From contig JALBUN010000019.1 in NCBI GenBank assembly GCA_025174535.1, positions 62,001 to 126,000 of the forward strand: a stretch of DNA of 64,000 nt, written 5' to 3'. How positions within the stretch are numbered: position 1 is the stretch's first letter; every line of letters begins with the position of its first letter. Of the stretch, positions 1 to 13,345 are shown piece by piece. The notes under the pieces were generated by a model. The model did no database searches, was not told the origin of the DNA, and worked only from the letters and a program-made list of their open reading frames with translations. Source of the stretch: Cantharellus purpuraceus. Lineage: Eukaryota > Basidiomycota > Agaricomycetes > Cantharellales > Hydnaceae. The translations under genes and the position numbers were made by a program.

Positions 1-1257
<1,257 letters not shown>

Positions 1258-2477
1258 GGTTGCACTGGTGTCCAGAGACGCTTGACTCTTGACGCGAGTC
1301 ACAAAGTCAGCGTCTAATGGATTTTTTCTGGCAATACATGCGTCACAATAGGTATAAACACATCCCTGCAGGATTAAGGACAACATTCCAGTTCGGATAT
1401 GCTATAACTAGCACTCGGCACACCTTCACGTTCAAATTAAGGCGTCAAATGCAGGAATAATTGGGTTGGCGGGATAGACTCTAGCCTATCGAGAGAGTAG
1501 CAACAGAGACGGCTCATTGATACTCTCCTTGTCCGCCTTTCCATCCTCCTCACCTGTACTATGATCATTCTACTTATACTACCCGCCCTCTGCGCCACAG
1601 CGCTACATGTCCGTCAGGGCAACCCGCGAGTTCTGAGGCACACGACCATAGTGACGTGAACTTGGCAAATTCTTCTCGCACCTGCCATCAGGTCAATGTG
1701 ATTTGCAAGATTTGAACAGAAAATTTCCCATGGCAGCCATCGTCCGTACACGCCAGCTACTCTGACTTGACATCTTCGATGCTTTGATCCTTTGCATACG
1801 CATCTGACCGTCATTCAGAATGGTTTGGGGATAGAGCCTAGCAACGCGCATGACAGACACCTACAAGGTCGCTCTACCACTTATGTCTGCCGGGTTATTT
1901 ACTGGAAACTACACGCAATGCTCTGTCTCGTTCATGAGAAATCACTTGATGTGTCGAGAATGCGATGCCGATACTGAAGATCAACTTCGTTCCAACCTCA
2001 GGCTCACACGCAGATTGGTGCCGCGGCCTAATTCATATAACTGATCCCCATGCCAGTGTTGCGGTGGCAGATGTCCAAACTCAGATCAGCTCAACAGAGG
2101 TATCATTCCAGTTGGGCACCAGCCAGCGCCTCTTCATATCTGTCACCCATCATACACATGGAATAGACAGCTCACATTTCGTTGATTACTTTGATATAAA
2201 TACATCTCCAGGCACAATGTAATCAAATCTGCACACCACATTCCAGCAAAGAAGTAATGAGGGTGAAATCGTAGGCGACCAGACAATATAACTAGCGCCG
2301 GGTAGATCAAAACATGATATAGATACGCACGACGTGGGGATACGGATGGGTGCCAAGCGGTAGATATACATCCGCTATGGGGATATATGGTATAGAGAGT
2401 GCGAACAAGACGCCATGCGTGCAATCAAACCAAGAAAAAGAGGTAGGGTGCAACGCACTCGGTAGCGTTTGACCCTC
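1258..2477. other. intergenic stretch, DAHP synthase promoter side
   Basis: About 1.2 kb between two minus-strand genes. Only short open frames without recognisable motifs are present on either strand. It should contain the DAHP synthase promoter and the 3' untranslated region of the following membrane-protein gene. No RNA gene was recognised. Confidence 0.5.
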
Positions 2478-3956
2478 CTACTCGAATTGTCTCTCAATCG
2501 TGACCTTGACACCAACAGCATTCTATACATGCGCACGTGAGCTTAATGAGAGCCAACTACTAAACCAATCGTACCTCTGGTGTCTCGACACGTCCAAAGC
2601 CAGTTTCGTTTTTCGAGTCAACCACATTACCACCGTTGAGGCTCGACTTGCCATCTGGGTCATCAACCCAGTCACGCTCAGCCTTGGCATGCATCTCTTC
2701 AAGAGTAAATGTCTGGCGACCCTGCAGAATGCGGGTTAGTGACCAACGTGAAAAGCTAGTGGAACGTGTTTATCCCACCTGGCTTGCGGGATTGATACTG
2801 AACACTGGCCCAGTGGCAGTTGTGCCAATACCACCGCCCAAGCTGCGCCCTTGGCTGTGCGTGTGTGATCGTGTCCCAGAGGTGCTCGACGACTGAGCGC
2901 TGGCGGAACCGGCAAAGGTCCCGCCGGCGGCGAGACTGCCGCGGACGGAGAGGATAATGCGCATTGTCATTGTAATGGTAAGAACGGCAGCCATTCTGGG
3001 AAGGAAGGTTAATGGGCGAAACCAAAGGTAAAAAGAACAAGGGACGTACGAAGTGACAATGGTGCGGATGGTATCATCGGGTCCAGTCGGTGTAATAATG
3101 AACCAGAAGAGCATGTTGACCATGTTGACGATCCAGACGGCCTGAGTTTATCTGTTAGTGAAGCTCGCATGCGCGTACGGGGCGGAAAAGACACACCCCG
3201 TACAGGTTAAGGCCATCGCGAAGCATGAGCTTCCAGAGACCGATGGGTTTTTGAGCGTTGGCCTGGAAAGAACGAGCAAGAGCAAGGGCAAAGGTGGTCG
3301 AGAAGAATAACGAGGGGGCTACCCAGTAGATTCCCACAAAGCTATGCTTTGGGCCAGCGATACAACCTTGCGATGGGTCTTGTACAGGAACCACTGCAAT
3401 GAACCACGTCGACATGCAAATAGAGAAGACTAAAAGAAACCACTGACCACGGTAGAATCCGCACGCGACACCCATGAGGGCGACCTGGAGGAGAAGGAGG
3501 CCGCCGAGGATGCCCGTGATTTTATTGCTCTGGTCGTAGATGGCGCGGATGCGGACGAGATGCACGGCGGAGCAGACCGAGACAAGGATAGCGGTCATGA
3601 GCGGCTCAAAGAGGTAGAATCGCTGACACATGGCGGTTGACCAATGGATATCGAAAAAGGCGACGGCTAGCGGTCGAGTCAACGACACTGGACGTGTGAG
3701 GGCAGGACGGGGACTCACCGACAATGATAAACTCAATGGGCATGAGTATGCGGAGGAAATAAAAGGCAATCTTCAACGGCGGCCATTCCTTTGTCCTGAA
3801 GAGACGCCAGGTGCGAGGGCTTAAAACGAGGGTATCCCAGGCGGCGACGGTGAGAGTGCAAACGAAGAAGTACTTGTGAGCGGAAAGGTGAGGAGGAAGG
3901 TCGAGGTATGCGGGAAGAGGTAAAGGGTCTGGGGACGCTGTAGTGTTGTTGGACAT
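2478..3956 (-). CDS. multi-pass membrane protein, basidiomycete-type family of unknown function
   Basis: Seven inferred exons (3956-3719, 3666-3448, 3393-3197, 3141-3050, 2995-2779, 2721-2575, 2522-2478) give 384 codons plus stop, and every junction keeps frame. The N-terminal third holds hydrophobic spans around HKYFFVCTLTVAAWDTLVL and LKIAFYFLRILMPIEFIIV. More follow (LMTAILVSVCSAVHLVRI, GILGGLLLLQVALMGVACG, WVAPSLFFSTTFALALA, VWIVNMVNMLFWFIITP), consistent with about seven helices. The C-terminal quarter is hydrophilic and Ser/Gly/Thr-rich and ends in VGVKVTIERQFE. The layout, including the WDTLVLSPRTWRL segment, resembles the large DUF6533-like membrane family of Agaricomycetes, whose function is not known. 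ATG 3956 is chosen just before the first hydrophobic span; an in-frame ATG at 4070 is an alternative. No enzymatic motif was seen. Confidence 0.75.
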
Positions 3957-4299
3957 GGCGGGAAGAAGGAAGGCTGGTGGCCGTTGACAGGTGTGGACCA
4001 GAGTAAATAAAGCAGTGAGACCCCAACCACCAGCGGCCGGCTCCAAGTTAAGAGCGGTGCGATCATTCATGATGCATCATATCCAACTCTTTCAAGTGCC
4101 AACCAATTCGGAGCCTTCTTGATGCGCTATCGTCGTGTCGCCCATCACTGCAAATCAGCTCAACCATTTGTCTTTCCGTGCGGGTCTCTTCCGCCACGAG
4201 CCTCCAACTTTGAGCAATCCCGTTTCATATCATAATCCGCTAGACATTTGCATTGACACATTACAATTTGACAACCTGACAAGATCCCAACAGCACCCC

Positions 4300-6299
4300 T
4301 CACGCTTCCACTTGCTTGACCTCAGTCGCCGAACCGCTCTTCCCGTCCATTTCCGACCCAGCGATCGTCCTCTCCGTCATAAAAGACGCCCTAGGCTGTG
4401 CGCTTTCAACTGGCAAGGCAGATGTCACTGCCCTCTTTTCCGTCACATCAGTGGCAGCACCGCCAGTGCCATCATGTTTGATAAATGTGCCATCTCCAAA
4501 CACCTCTCCAAGCTCCTCCAGTGAACGGTGTGCAGTCTCGGGATAGACAAAGAGCACCAGGAAAAAGGAGGTGACCACGAACCCAACGATCACGAAGTAG
4601 TAGCCAGCACCAAGCGCAGCAAATAGGGGTGGCGTTGCGTATGCGATTGCGAAATTGAAGAGCCAATTGGCGCTGCACGTTTGAATCAACAATCGGTACC
4701 TGGCATCCAATATAGACTCTGAGCTCACCTCGTTGCTAGCGCCATCCCACGAGCACGCGCACGAAGGGGAAAAATTTCAGCTGGTAGAAGCCACGGGATT
4801 GGACCCCATGATGCTCCAAAAACGAAAAGATACAAGCAGACACCTACATGTCGAACCTCTGTGAAGCACGGAAGCAACGTATCGTAGGAACTGAGTGGCT
4901 AACTCACCTGTGAAGATACCATTGGCTGCAGGGCGTCTTGCCACCGACGCCAACGATACCTCCCGGTATTGTAGACCACCCACGGTAGAGAGGCAGAGCG
5001 CCATGCTCACGCTTCCAAGCAGCAGAAGCGGTTTACGGCCCCACCTATCAACGAGGAGCATGTTCGGAATGGTACCCGAGACGTAAATTAATGCAGAGAT
5101 GCCAGAGTACAAAAGTCTATGACAAATGCACAGAACGGGTTAGCTTCCGAGGAGAATCTTATCCAGTAAAGAACGTACGCGTCGGCCACATTGAATCCTG
5201 CCCTGGCGAGGTTCTCGGGAAGAAAGTAGAGCAGAGCATTGATGCCATTCAGTTGTGCAAAGATCTGAGACGTAATTCCCACAATCGTACGCTTGGTATA
5301 GCGGCGGAACAGATCCGACCATGTCGCGTTGCCCTCGATGGAGCTCTCAAACACAATTGCCCCATAAATGTTAGCGTATGTCGCGCGGATTTTCGGGCAG
5401 TCAATGTCGCCTGTACCGTGTAAATCAGCGAGGCATTGAAGACCTGCCATTCTGATAGTGAGCTCCGACCTGGCCTGCAACGCAGCATCGCCAACCTACC
5501 TTCAAACTCAAAGCCGTTCTTGATCAGCCACCGGGGAGTCTCAGGCAGCCAGAAGGTCCACGCTAATAGAAGTCCTGCCAAAACGGCCTGGACAATGTAA
5601 GGACCCCTCCAAGAAATCTCAGATGGTATTGCATGGAAAAATGCGTAACCGACCCACGCAGAGAGTGCATACCCAGAGTTGAGGCAGAGGTACTCAATGC
5701 CCACAAAGAGCCCGCGGGAATGGTTGGGAGCAATCTCGGCCTGAATGACAGGGACAGTCATGGAAAGAAAGCCGACGCCAAAGCCTTGGACGCAGCGTGC
5801 CACGATAAGGGAGGCAAGGCTGGGCGAGAAGATAGTGATGAACGCAGAAGCAAGGTAGACAACAGCGCCGATTCGAACGGCTTGACGCCGTCCAAGAATG
5901 TCACATACGTATGCGGCGACAAGGGAGGCTATGAGTGCTGTGATGTTCAGGCATGATACTGTGATAGCTAAGGATATACACACAGGTCAGATAGCGGCGT
6001 ATACACGACGCACAAGTCCTTTTATCCAAAGTGATAATTGACTCGCCTTGAATATTAGGATTTATACCCGTATGTCCAGCCTGAATATCCTGAAGCCCCA
6101 CCCCAGGTATCCCGTAGAAACGTTCGATGAACCTTGGTTGCACTTGCACAGATGCGATTATACCTTGAGAATACCCAAACAGAGCGTCACCTAGGGACGC
6201 AAGGGCGGAGGATGCAATCAGGAGAGGTTTTCCAACCATCCATCTTGGATATCCAGGCGTATAAGTTTTGGGTCTGAGTCCCCGGAGATTCAGCGACAT
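4300..6299 (-). CDS. MFS sugar transporter (sugar porter family)
   Basis: Twelve-helix plasma-membrane sugar porter of the hexose-transporter type. Inferred exons are 6299-6047, 5967-5500, 5443-5179, 5116-4908, 4843-4729 and 4672-4300, coding for 560 residues. Seen in order: GDALFGYSQGIIASV in helix 1, DILGRRQAV in loop 2-3, VARCVQGFGVGFLSM and PVIQAEIAPNHSRG in helix 4-5, WLPETPRWLIKNG after helix 6, IFAQLNGINALLYFLP in helix 7, LLVDRWGRKPLLLLGS in loop 8-9, PWLLPAEIFPLRARARG in helix 10-11, and FVYPETAHRSLEELGEVFG after helix 12. The hydrophilic tail is about 50 residues. Intron 1 (6046-5968) uses a GC donor (CAAG|GCGAGT) and an ordinary AG acceptor; no GT donor nearby keeps the frame. Substrate cannot be read from sequence. 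Another porter gene of the same family lies 2.7 kb away on the same strand. Confidence 0.92.
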
Positions 6300-6746
6300 G
6301 TTCGCAGAAGCAGGGTAAAAAAGATAGGGAGAGGTTTGGTATGTTATTAAGATGCTGTAAATTACTCGACGTAAAGGAGCGTGGTTGGAGGCAAAGAGAC
6401 GGACGCGTGAGCAATCGTGGTCACATGATCGTGTATGGTGTCTGACTGTACGTGTTGTTGTTGTGAGCGGTCAAACGCCTGTGGGATCTGCCTCGCAAAG
6501 CTTAGCTATTGAGCATGTTATGCAGCTTCACTTTTCATCCCGTGGTTTACTTTGCTGATTGCCTACAGTTATCCTTGGTCAATCGAAGGTAGTGACGACG
6601 GCCAAGGTACTGAAACGTGCTTGAATTAATCACAGACATAATCCCATAACATTGTATTCTATATGTCCTTATTATATGAAGGTAGTTTAATACGAATGTC
6701 AAGCTAATCGATCTTGTGTGAGACGACTTATCAGCTGCTATAGTAG
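6300..6746. other. intergenic stretch upstream of the sugar transporter
   Basis: Probable promoter of the transporter ending at 6299. AT-rich around 6600-6700. No gene recognised. Confidence 0.4.
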
Positions 6747-7049
6747 TCATTTTGTAAATATCACGTACCATCGTCGTCTTTGGCAGCGACTGCATTTCTG
6801 ATTTACGAGTTGAGCGTAGCGCTCAACAAATGTATGGTGTGGTTGGCATGAATGGTGCACTGTACATGCCCCTTGTCCTTGATTGCACCCTCTGCAACCG
6901 AGTCTTTGGCCATGACTGCATCCCCACTGCGCGTGCATTCCACTGTTTAAGCAGCGGCTGGAGCCACAGTCATCGTCTGACTCCCTCTCGCCAGAAATAT
7001 GGCCACAATAAAGATATTTGACATCTCCGGTAAGGTAAGTTTTGCACAT
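6747..7049 (-). CDS. small Cys/His-rich hypothetical protein
   Basis: A single-exon frame of 100 residues starting MCKTYLTGDVKYLYCGH. Cysteines and histidines are regularly placed: YCGH, then DDDCGSSRCLNSGMH, then GCSHGQ, GCRGCNQGQG, and a final YAQLVNQKCSRC close to the C-terminus. Many Agaricomycetes encode short proteins of this general design (a C-x-H near the start, a CG-SS-C block, and a terminal KC-x2-C), but no function is known and no name is assigned. No signal peptide is visible with this start; a longer frame from 7112 would add a hydrophobic segment. Codon use and length fit a real small gene, but it could be chance, so confidence is moderate. Confidence 0.45.
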   Translation of the reverse strand: MCKTYLTGDVKYLYCGHISGERESDDDCGSSRCLNSGMHAQWGCSHGQRLGCRGCNQGQGACTVHHSCQPHHTFVERYAQLVNQKCSRCQRRRWYVIFTK

Positions 7050-9048
7050 CTGGGGAGACAGATGAATAAGTATAAGACGACAAAAGTTTGGAACACCTAC
7101 TATGATTGGCACAGAAGGTCGAGTGGAGAGCTACAAGAATTCAGACTGCTGAGACACCGCTGGCCTTTTGAGGTCTGAGGAAAGCATAGGTTGGCATGAA
7201 TGCATCGCCAGTTGGAAATCCGCAAACATTGCAACTACCCTCCCACATCTACACAAGAAAACAAGGAGAAGCCGGCAAGAATTTGGCAAGAGCAGGCAGT
7301 TCACGCGAAACAAATATCCATGGCCATGTGGTTCATGGTTGGCTCTTTGTGAATCGTTCAGGGAAATGAAAAGGGCGTCGGTAATCAGATGCAACTGCAG
7401 GGTTGCAGGGCTGAGGCGAAGAGATATGCTGGGGACGCGGGTGTGCAAGGCGGTTATGAAAATACAGGCGGGGGTGGTACGAAGATATCTATAGAACGCG
7501 GGTGTGCAGGGATGTCGCGATAATATTGGATGAGCCGGTGCGCATGGAATGCGTATGTGCGAAGACAACCGCCGGATCACAAGCACGGTCGCCTAGCAAA
7601 AGACTCCCTAAGTTTCAGTGTGAGCATTCTTTCTGACATTATTAATTCAGCGCCCATAACAGTCCTAGGTAGTTGAATCTTGCCATAGCCTGTACATGTC
7701 TGATTAAATGCATGATTCTCAACTGGAAAAAGCATCATTTACGATACTTAGAGGAAATATTAATTTCCACCAGTATGCGGACACACCGCTTGGCCTTACA
7801 ATGTTTTCTAGCAAATTTTGCGGGGTGTTTCACGTCAATAGTAGGGGTTTGACAAAGTCATATGACTAAGAATTGCGAACTTAGCTGATGGCAAGGACAG
7901 GTCATTGCCGCCTCAACGTGACTCGCAACGTTCTATTCTTCAGGTACAAGGTATCCCGAAAGTGCCATGACACCTTGACGATGGAGCGTGAATATCTGAA
8001 AACCTCACCGTAGTCAGAAAGCAGCGAATGGGTATCGCAAATACGATTCGCGACATTCAAGATCAATTCTGGCGGCATGTCCCGGGTTTGTATGGCTGGG
8101 ATGGTCCAGTGTAGAACATCTCTAGACGCATGGCGACAATGCCACGCTGCGCCAGATTGCCGCTCTCCCGTCGAACCCTCTGGCACAGAAATCAGGGCTT
8201 GGCAAAGATATTGCCAAAATGCTGGGTTATAAATCTGATGAAGAGACATTGACTGTGATTAAAACATCGTGAGGACTGCTCATCCTGGCGGATATAGTAA
8301 TACCAGGAGAAATGAGGCGTGGGATTTGGCTTTTGTCTCCGCCTTCGCGTCGTTTGATCATGTATTCGTGTTCACAGTTAGTGAGCCGCCTACCAATCGC
8401 CTCTGCAGAAGATGATGTATGACCCAGATGCTCTCCAATATGTCTTTAACAATATTAACTTATTGTTAATTATTTTTTTTTTTACGCAGGTGGACTCCTA
8501 AGTTCCTTACAGCTCCTACACGGAAACACGTCCAAATGCCATATTTCTGTTTGGATGTGATGGTCATAATTGGTTGTCCCATTGGCTCATCTCACAAATC
8601 AGTGGAAACAGTTATATGCTTTTCTTGTGCTTAAGGGGATAAGGAATCCTTGTTTATTCATGAACACGCTAAGTTGTGATATCCGATGCCTTCTAAACGA
8701 TGTCTTCTAAACACGGCCTACCTCAGTGGCTGGTCAGATACGCATGGCATATCTACCTCTCTTTCAAGTGTTTGAACTCAGCTCTGACATGTTATTGTCA
8801 CAGCAGTAATATCAGAGTCGTGGCACTGACATCGCGGTACTGAGACGTCATCGCTGTGACATGCAATGCACTGGAAAGACATGTGCTCATCCTCTCTGTG
8901 CACATGTCCTGTTGTTACGCAACAGCTTTCAGGGAAGCCCATCCCCTATCTCATCTCTCTAGTTTTCAAGGGGGGGGCATTGAATTCGAATTCACATACA
9001 CAGACATATCGTTAAAGTAATGTCTAGTAGCTCTCTACAAATGAAGAG
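7050..9048. other. intergenic stretch of about 2 kb
   Basis: No gene could be built here. Open frames at 7131-7586 (-) and 7168-7494 (+) overlap each other and show no motif. A minus frame at 7902-8249 contains an MPPELILNVANRI stretch reminiscent of the start of an F-box-like domain, but nothing follows to support it. A run of T (8466-8482) and AT-rich DNA occupy 8440-8490. Confidence 0.35.
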
Positions 9049-11838
9049 TCAGGTATGAACCTCATGTCCATGCTCCTCCTTATCTTCCAAACCTCTTCCA
9101 CCTGCTACTACTAGCGGCTGGCTTCTTGACAGTACATCCTCACCAGTACCAATCTTGTTCTTGTCAGGTGATGAGAATATCGTATCAATGGACTCGAGTG
9201 GCTAGTGTCCATTCACCTTTAGCACCAACGTAGCTATATGTTTAATATAATATGACGCTCACCTTGAGTGCAGTCTCGGGATAAAAGAAATAAACGACGG
9301 GAATGAACGTTGCATTAGTGACAGCGAATACTGGATAGGTAATTATAATGAGTCTTTACGCCTAGTTCTTATTAGATTCTTACTAATGTAGGACTTCCAC
9401 CCCAAGTTCTGCAGGGCACTTGGCGTCACCTGTACAACCAACTAATCCTTCACATGTTAGCCTAAAAACCACAGTAATGCTGGCCGTAACCCACGTAGTT
9501 GAAGAGCCAATTCGCAATTGTGGCAGTAGCCACACCTTTTGATCGCAAACGAAGTGTACAAACTGGTTGAAATGAGACATTAGTGAATCACAGTGGATGA
9601 TGGTAGGCAGGAAAACCTCTGACTTTCAGCCGGGTACTGATACACGAGATTATTTTTTATAACAGTTGACAGATGGTTCTACAAAACACTCACGAGCCAT
9701 GGAATCGCCAGCCAGCCGATTGCCTGAAAGGTCTGGAGGTTAATAATATTGTCGGTCGTGAATGACACTCACAAAGAACGTATTGACTGTATGAAGACAG
9801 AAACACGTAAGAAGCGCTCGGATATTCCAACGCTGGAACTTACAAACAAACATCATGGAGGCAGCAGCAGCGCCACGTGCCTTGTTCGTAGTGGCGCCAG
9901 TAGCCAGCAAGAGACCAAGAGTAAGCATAGAAGCCGAACATCCCGCAGCGCAAATCATCATGGACCGACGGCGCCCCAATTTCTCAATAATCTGTAAATT
10001 AGAGGGGCATAACCAAGGGGTGACGTCGCCGAGGTGCCCAACATACCATAACTGGAATAAGGGCAGCTGCCAGGCTGTGGTGTGGGCGAAGACTTCAATG
10101 TATGTCCATATGACGTATGAGTTCCACGCACTACTCTAACCCGTTGAATCCCGAAAGGAGACGGGAAAGATTCTGAGAGAGGCCGATTGAAACGAAAACG
10201 AGAGTCAGGCTGGCAGAGTCCCGAATCTTCAGGATCCATGCACCCAATGAGAATATAGTACTCACTAATATGAAATGAGGTCTCACAGAAATCGGTTAGC
10301 ACTAAAACATAATGAAAATCATGTATACTCACTAATACCACCCATCTAGACGCATCGAGTTCGATAAGCATATGTTTAAGTGGCGATTGCCACGCCAAAC
10401 ACACCTGCTGCATCATTTGTATCCCGAAGCACAGACAAATCCTTCGGCGACTTTGCATCTCCCCTCCCTTCAATAATTCTATATACCTAAAGTCTCCGGC
10501 TGCTTTGCGTTCGAGCGCTATGGCATCCTCAATTTCTCGACTCTGGGCAATAACAATGGCATCTGAAGGTGTTGCAGAGCTTGACGTGAGGTGTGCGAGA
10601 ACGATTCGTGCTTCCAAAGTTCGTCCTTGGCCCAGAAGCCATCGTGGAGACTCTGTAAGCGTCAACGAACGACTGAACGCACTACGGTTGTTACAGAACT
10701 AACCTGGAAGATCTACCAGCATAAGAACTAGGGATATGGCAAAGACAGTCTGAAATGCGATCGGAAGCCTCTGGTGGTTGAATTTGATGGAGTATCAGCG
10801 TGGAACATCATATAACGGGAATAGTCAGTCCTGACCCAATTCACGTGTGAATCCACAAAGCTCAAACCATAATCTGGTATCACAAAACGTTCAATTGAAT
10901 CGCGCTTTGATGTCTCGGAAAGAAAGTAACATACCAAACCAGTATGCCAGCGTGAGACCTGCTATGAGCATAGCCTGCCCAATCGCAAGGTCCCGCCCTC
11001 TGTACTTTGGCCTGGATATTTCCGTGTTGTAAACTGGAATGGTGGCAGAATTCATTCCTGAAAATACACCCCATTACTGTAAGTGAATGGATGTCCGCTT
11101 CTATCGCGCAGCCCACCATTCCCGAAACCAGCTACAATGCGACCGATGATCATTTGGGGGACATTGAACGCTGATGCTTGCAACGCAGCCCCGACCACCT
11201 GAACAGACATCGTCATGCGACGGTTAAAGTTGGACACTAGTCGCTCACTAGTATGAAGCTCCCGATGATGATTGACCGCCTTCTCCCGAACGCCTCTCCT
11301 TTGAACAGAACGAACACTGCACCGAACATACACCCTAGCTATTGTTGATGGTATGAAAAAGAGGAATGCGCGACACGCTCGTATATACTCACTTCGAATA
11401 TGCTGACCTAGGCCCCGGGGGACAATTAGTCAATTAGTCAAGTTGGGCATCGTATTGCAACAACGTACAATGTTCGCCACCTCGGCCGCCTTTTGTACTG
11501 ATTTTCCATTCACCGTAGTGGTAAGTTGAAATTGGCTGTTGAATTTATCTGACAGAAGGAGTCCTGAAAAGACACCTATATGTGGCGGAGGTGAGAACTG
11601 ACATATCAGGCAATAGGAGGCGGCGACCTTGGTCATAGCCTATGAGACACCGAATTTCATGTAAGTCGAATGAGTGAGGGCGGTTAAGCGTTGGCCTACC
11701 AAACAGAAGAAATCCCAACGAAGCGGCAGCTGTTATAGCGTTGGCGAGGTGGTGCCTCTTGAAGTGTCAGAAAATGGTTGATGATTGACAGGACGTGTTG
11801 GAGACATACCCTCTCAATCGATTGAGCCCAAAAACCAT
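9049..11838 (-). CDS. MFS sugar transporter with 22 exons, including five of 12-15 nt
   Basis: Sugar porter of 523 inferred residues. Inferred exons: 11838-11810, 11755-11700, 11639-11628, 11575-11469, 11407-11393, 11338-11249, 11198-11117, 11057-10935, 10873-10836, 10770-10704, 10652-10405, 10345-10333, 10264-10141, 10074-10047, 9991-9844, 9786-9773, 9723-9694, 9636-9624, 9562-9495, 9429-9384, 9330-9263 and 9201-9049; they total 1572 nt. The product reads AAASLGFLLFGYDQGVFSG, GCMFGAVFVLFKGEAFGRRRS, IIGRIVAGFGNG, PVYNTEISRPKYRGRD, NWRLPIAFQ, LPESPRWLLGQGR, SQNLSRLLSGFNG, IIEKLGRRRSMM, AIGWLAIPWLYPAEI, TIANWLFNYVTPSALQNLGWKSY and FYPETALKPLESIDTIF, i.e. the full series of family motifs. Exon 10264-10141 matches the family poorly at its start and may hide another intron. 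The layout resembles fungal lactose permease-like porters; the substrate is not deducible. Confidence 0.85.
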
Positions 11839-13345
11839 TGCCAGTGACAGTCAGGTGTCGAACACCCAGCGTGCAGCCATGGAAGTGCAGAGATTCAGTC
11901 TTCTTAAGCATTTCGATGGGATACTGCACGTCTACATTGGGCCGGGCCGAGTCGGAACCAGGCTCAGCTGCTGAATTCAAGGTCTCTCATAATACCTTCG
12001 ATTGACAACCTCAAAGGACGCAGAAGCTTCCATTCCGAAAGAAGTAAAGTGAGTGCAGACGTGTAGTGCGCGGGTTTTCAAGTTGGTAATCCGCTTGCCG
12101 TCTGGCCCTACCCCTTGAGCTGTAATATAGAAAGACATATCCCAGTTTTAAATTGCTGTTGGTGAAGAGTCGAAGAGGGTAATCTTTGGTATGCAACTTG
12201 AAGTTGACCGGCAGAGTGTGCCTCTTCCATAAGCCACCGCGCTCTCTGGAACAACGAAGATTATCCATGCTTCGCTTCTCGCGCTGCACGCCAAGCCTAA
12301 AGATGTCACTTATGGAAATTTCAAATTGTGGGCTCGGGCCGCTAGGCTTATTTCCGATAGCTTGCATAGAACTGTTGTGAGTGTCGTCGATCGATGCGAC
12401 CACTCAAGCGAGATTGTCTCTATACGCTGTAAAAGGACGGTTGGACATCCAGCTGCAGAACTAAGATCAGGCTCCGGTGAGCGGATGTGCGCCGGCGATT
12501 GATGCGGTATGAATCGCGGCGTCCATACCTACAGGTGGGGCTCTTTGGGGGTTTGATTCCTTTCTGGGAGCCAAAATTCTCTTGTTTTGTTGGTGCGGAA
12601 AAAATCTGGCACACCAGAGGATTACGCAACGTCCTATTTCAAATCCTATCACGCGTACATGGGTGGCAAAGAGGTGTCTAGGCAATACGGTCAAAAAACT
12701 TAAACAGTCGCTTTACTTTAACCGGGAAAATCAATGACTTACCTGAGATCTCGCATGGCTTACTATCATGGGGTATTGCTATGCATCATAGAAAGCTGTG
12801 AATACAGTAAGGAATGCAAGAATGACTCAAGCAACTGAGGGCAACTGATGCCGCCGATGTGCGCTAAATTTGCGCAGACCGCGGAGTTTATGTGATGCCC
12901 GCGGTATACACATCTCGAAGAAGTACAATACTCGAAGTCCCTCCTTGCTCGCATACGCCTTTCACACTGGTAACGAATCAGCCACGTTGGAGAAACATCG
13001 GAAGAAGCATGAGGTTTACCGAAGCCGTGTAAGGGGACTGAATGTACAAATTAACGTACCTGACGCGAGCTTGCCATCCCCCACGCCATCGGAAATTTAT
13101 GTAGGAGAAGAGGTGAGATAGAGAATCCAAAACATCATACTCAAGCTATGCAGGCTCCAGATGAGACATTCACAATTGACGTGTTAGCTAGGGAACCTCC
13201 GATATAATACAAGGCAAGCTAAACTAGAACGAGGAACGAAGATGGATCTCATGACTCAAATATCAGGCGATAGTGTAAGATAACACAGGACAAGAAACAA
13301 GATTAACGCAGCGGCGATACACAATACCGAGTGGTGCTTAAGATC
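11839..13345. other. intergenic stretch between sugar transporter and glucosyltransferase genes
   Basis: About 1.5 kb. Open frames at 12011-12403 (-) and 12420-12694 (-) have no recognisable domain and no splice context. It holds the transporter promoter and the 3' end of the glucosyltransferase gene. Confidence 0.4.

Noticed and set aside
1614..2424. Short frames on both strands
   Set aside because: No motif, no conservation evidence, overlapping on both strands.
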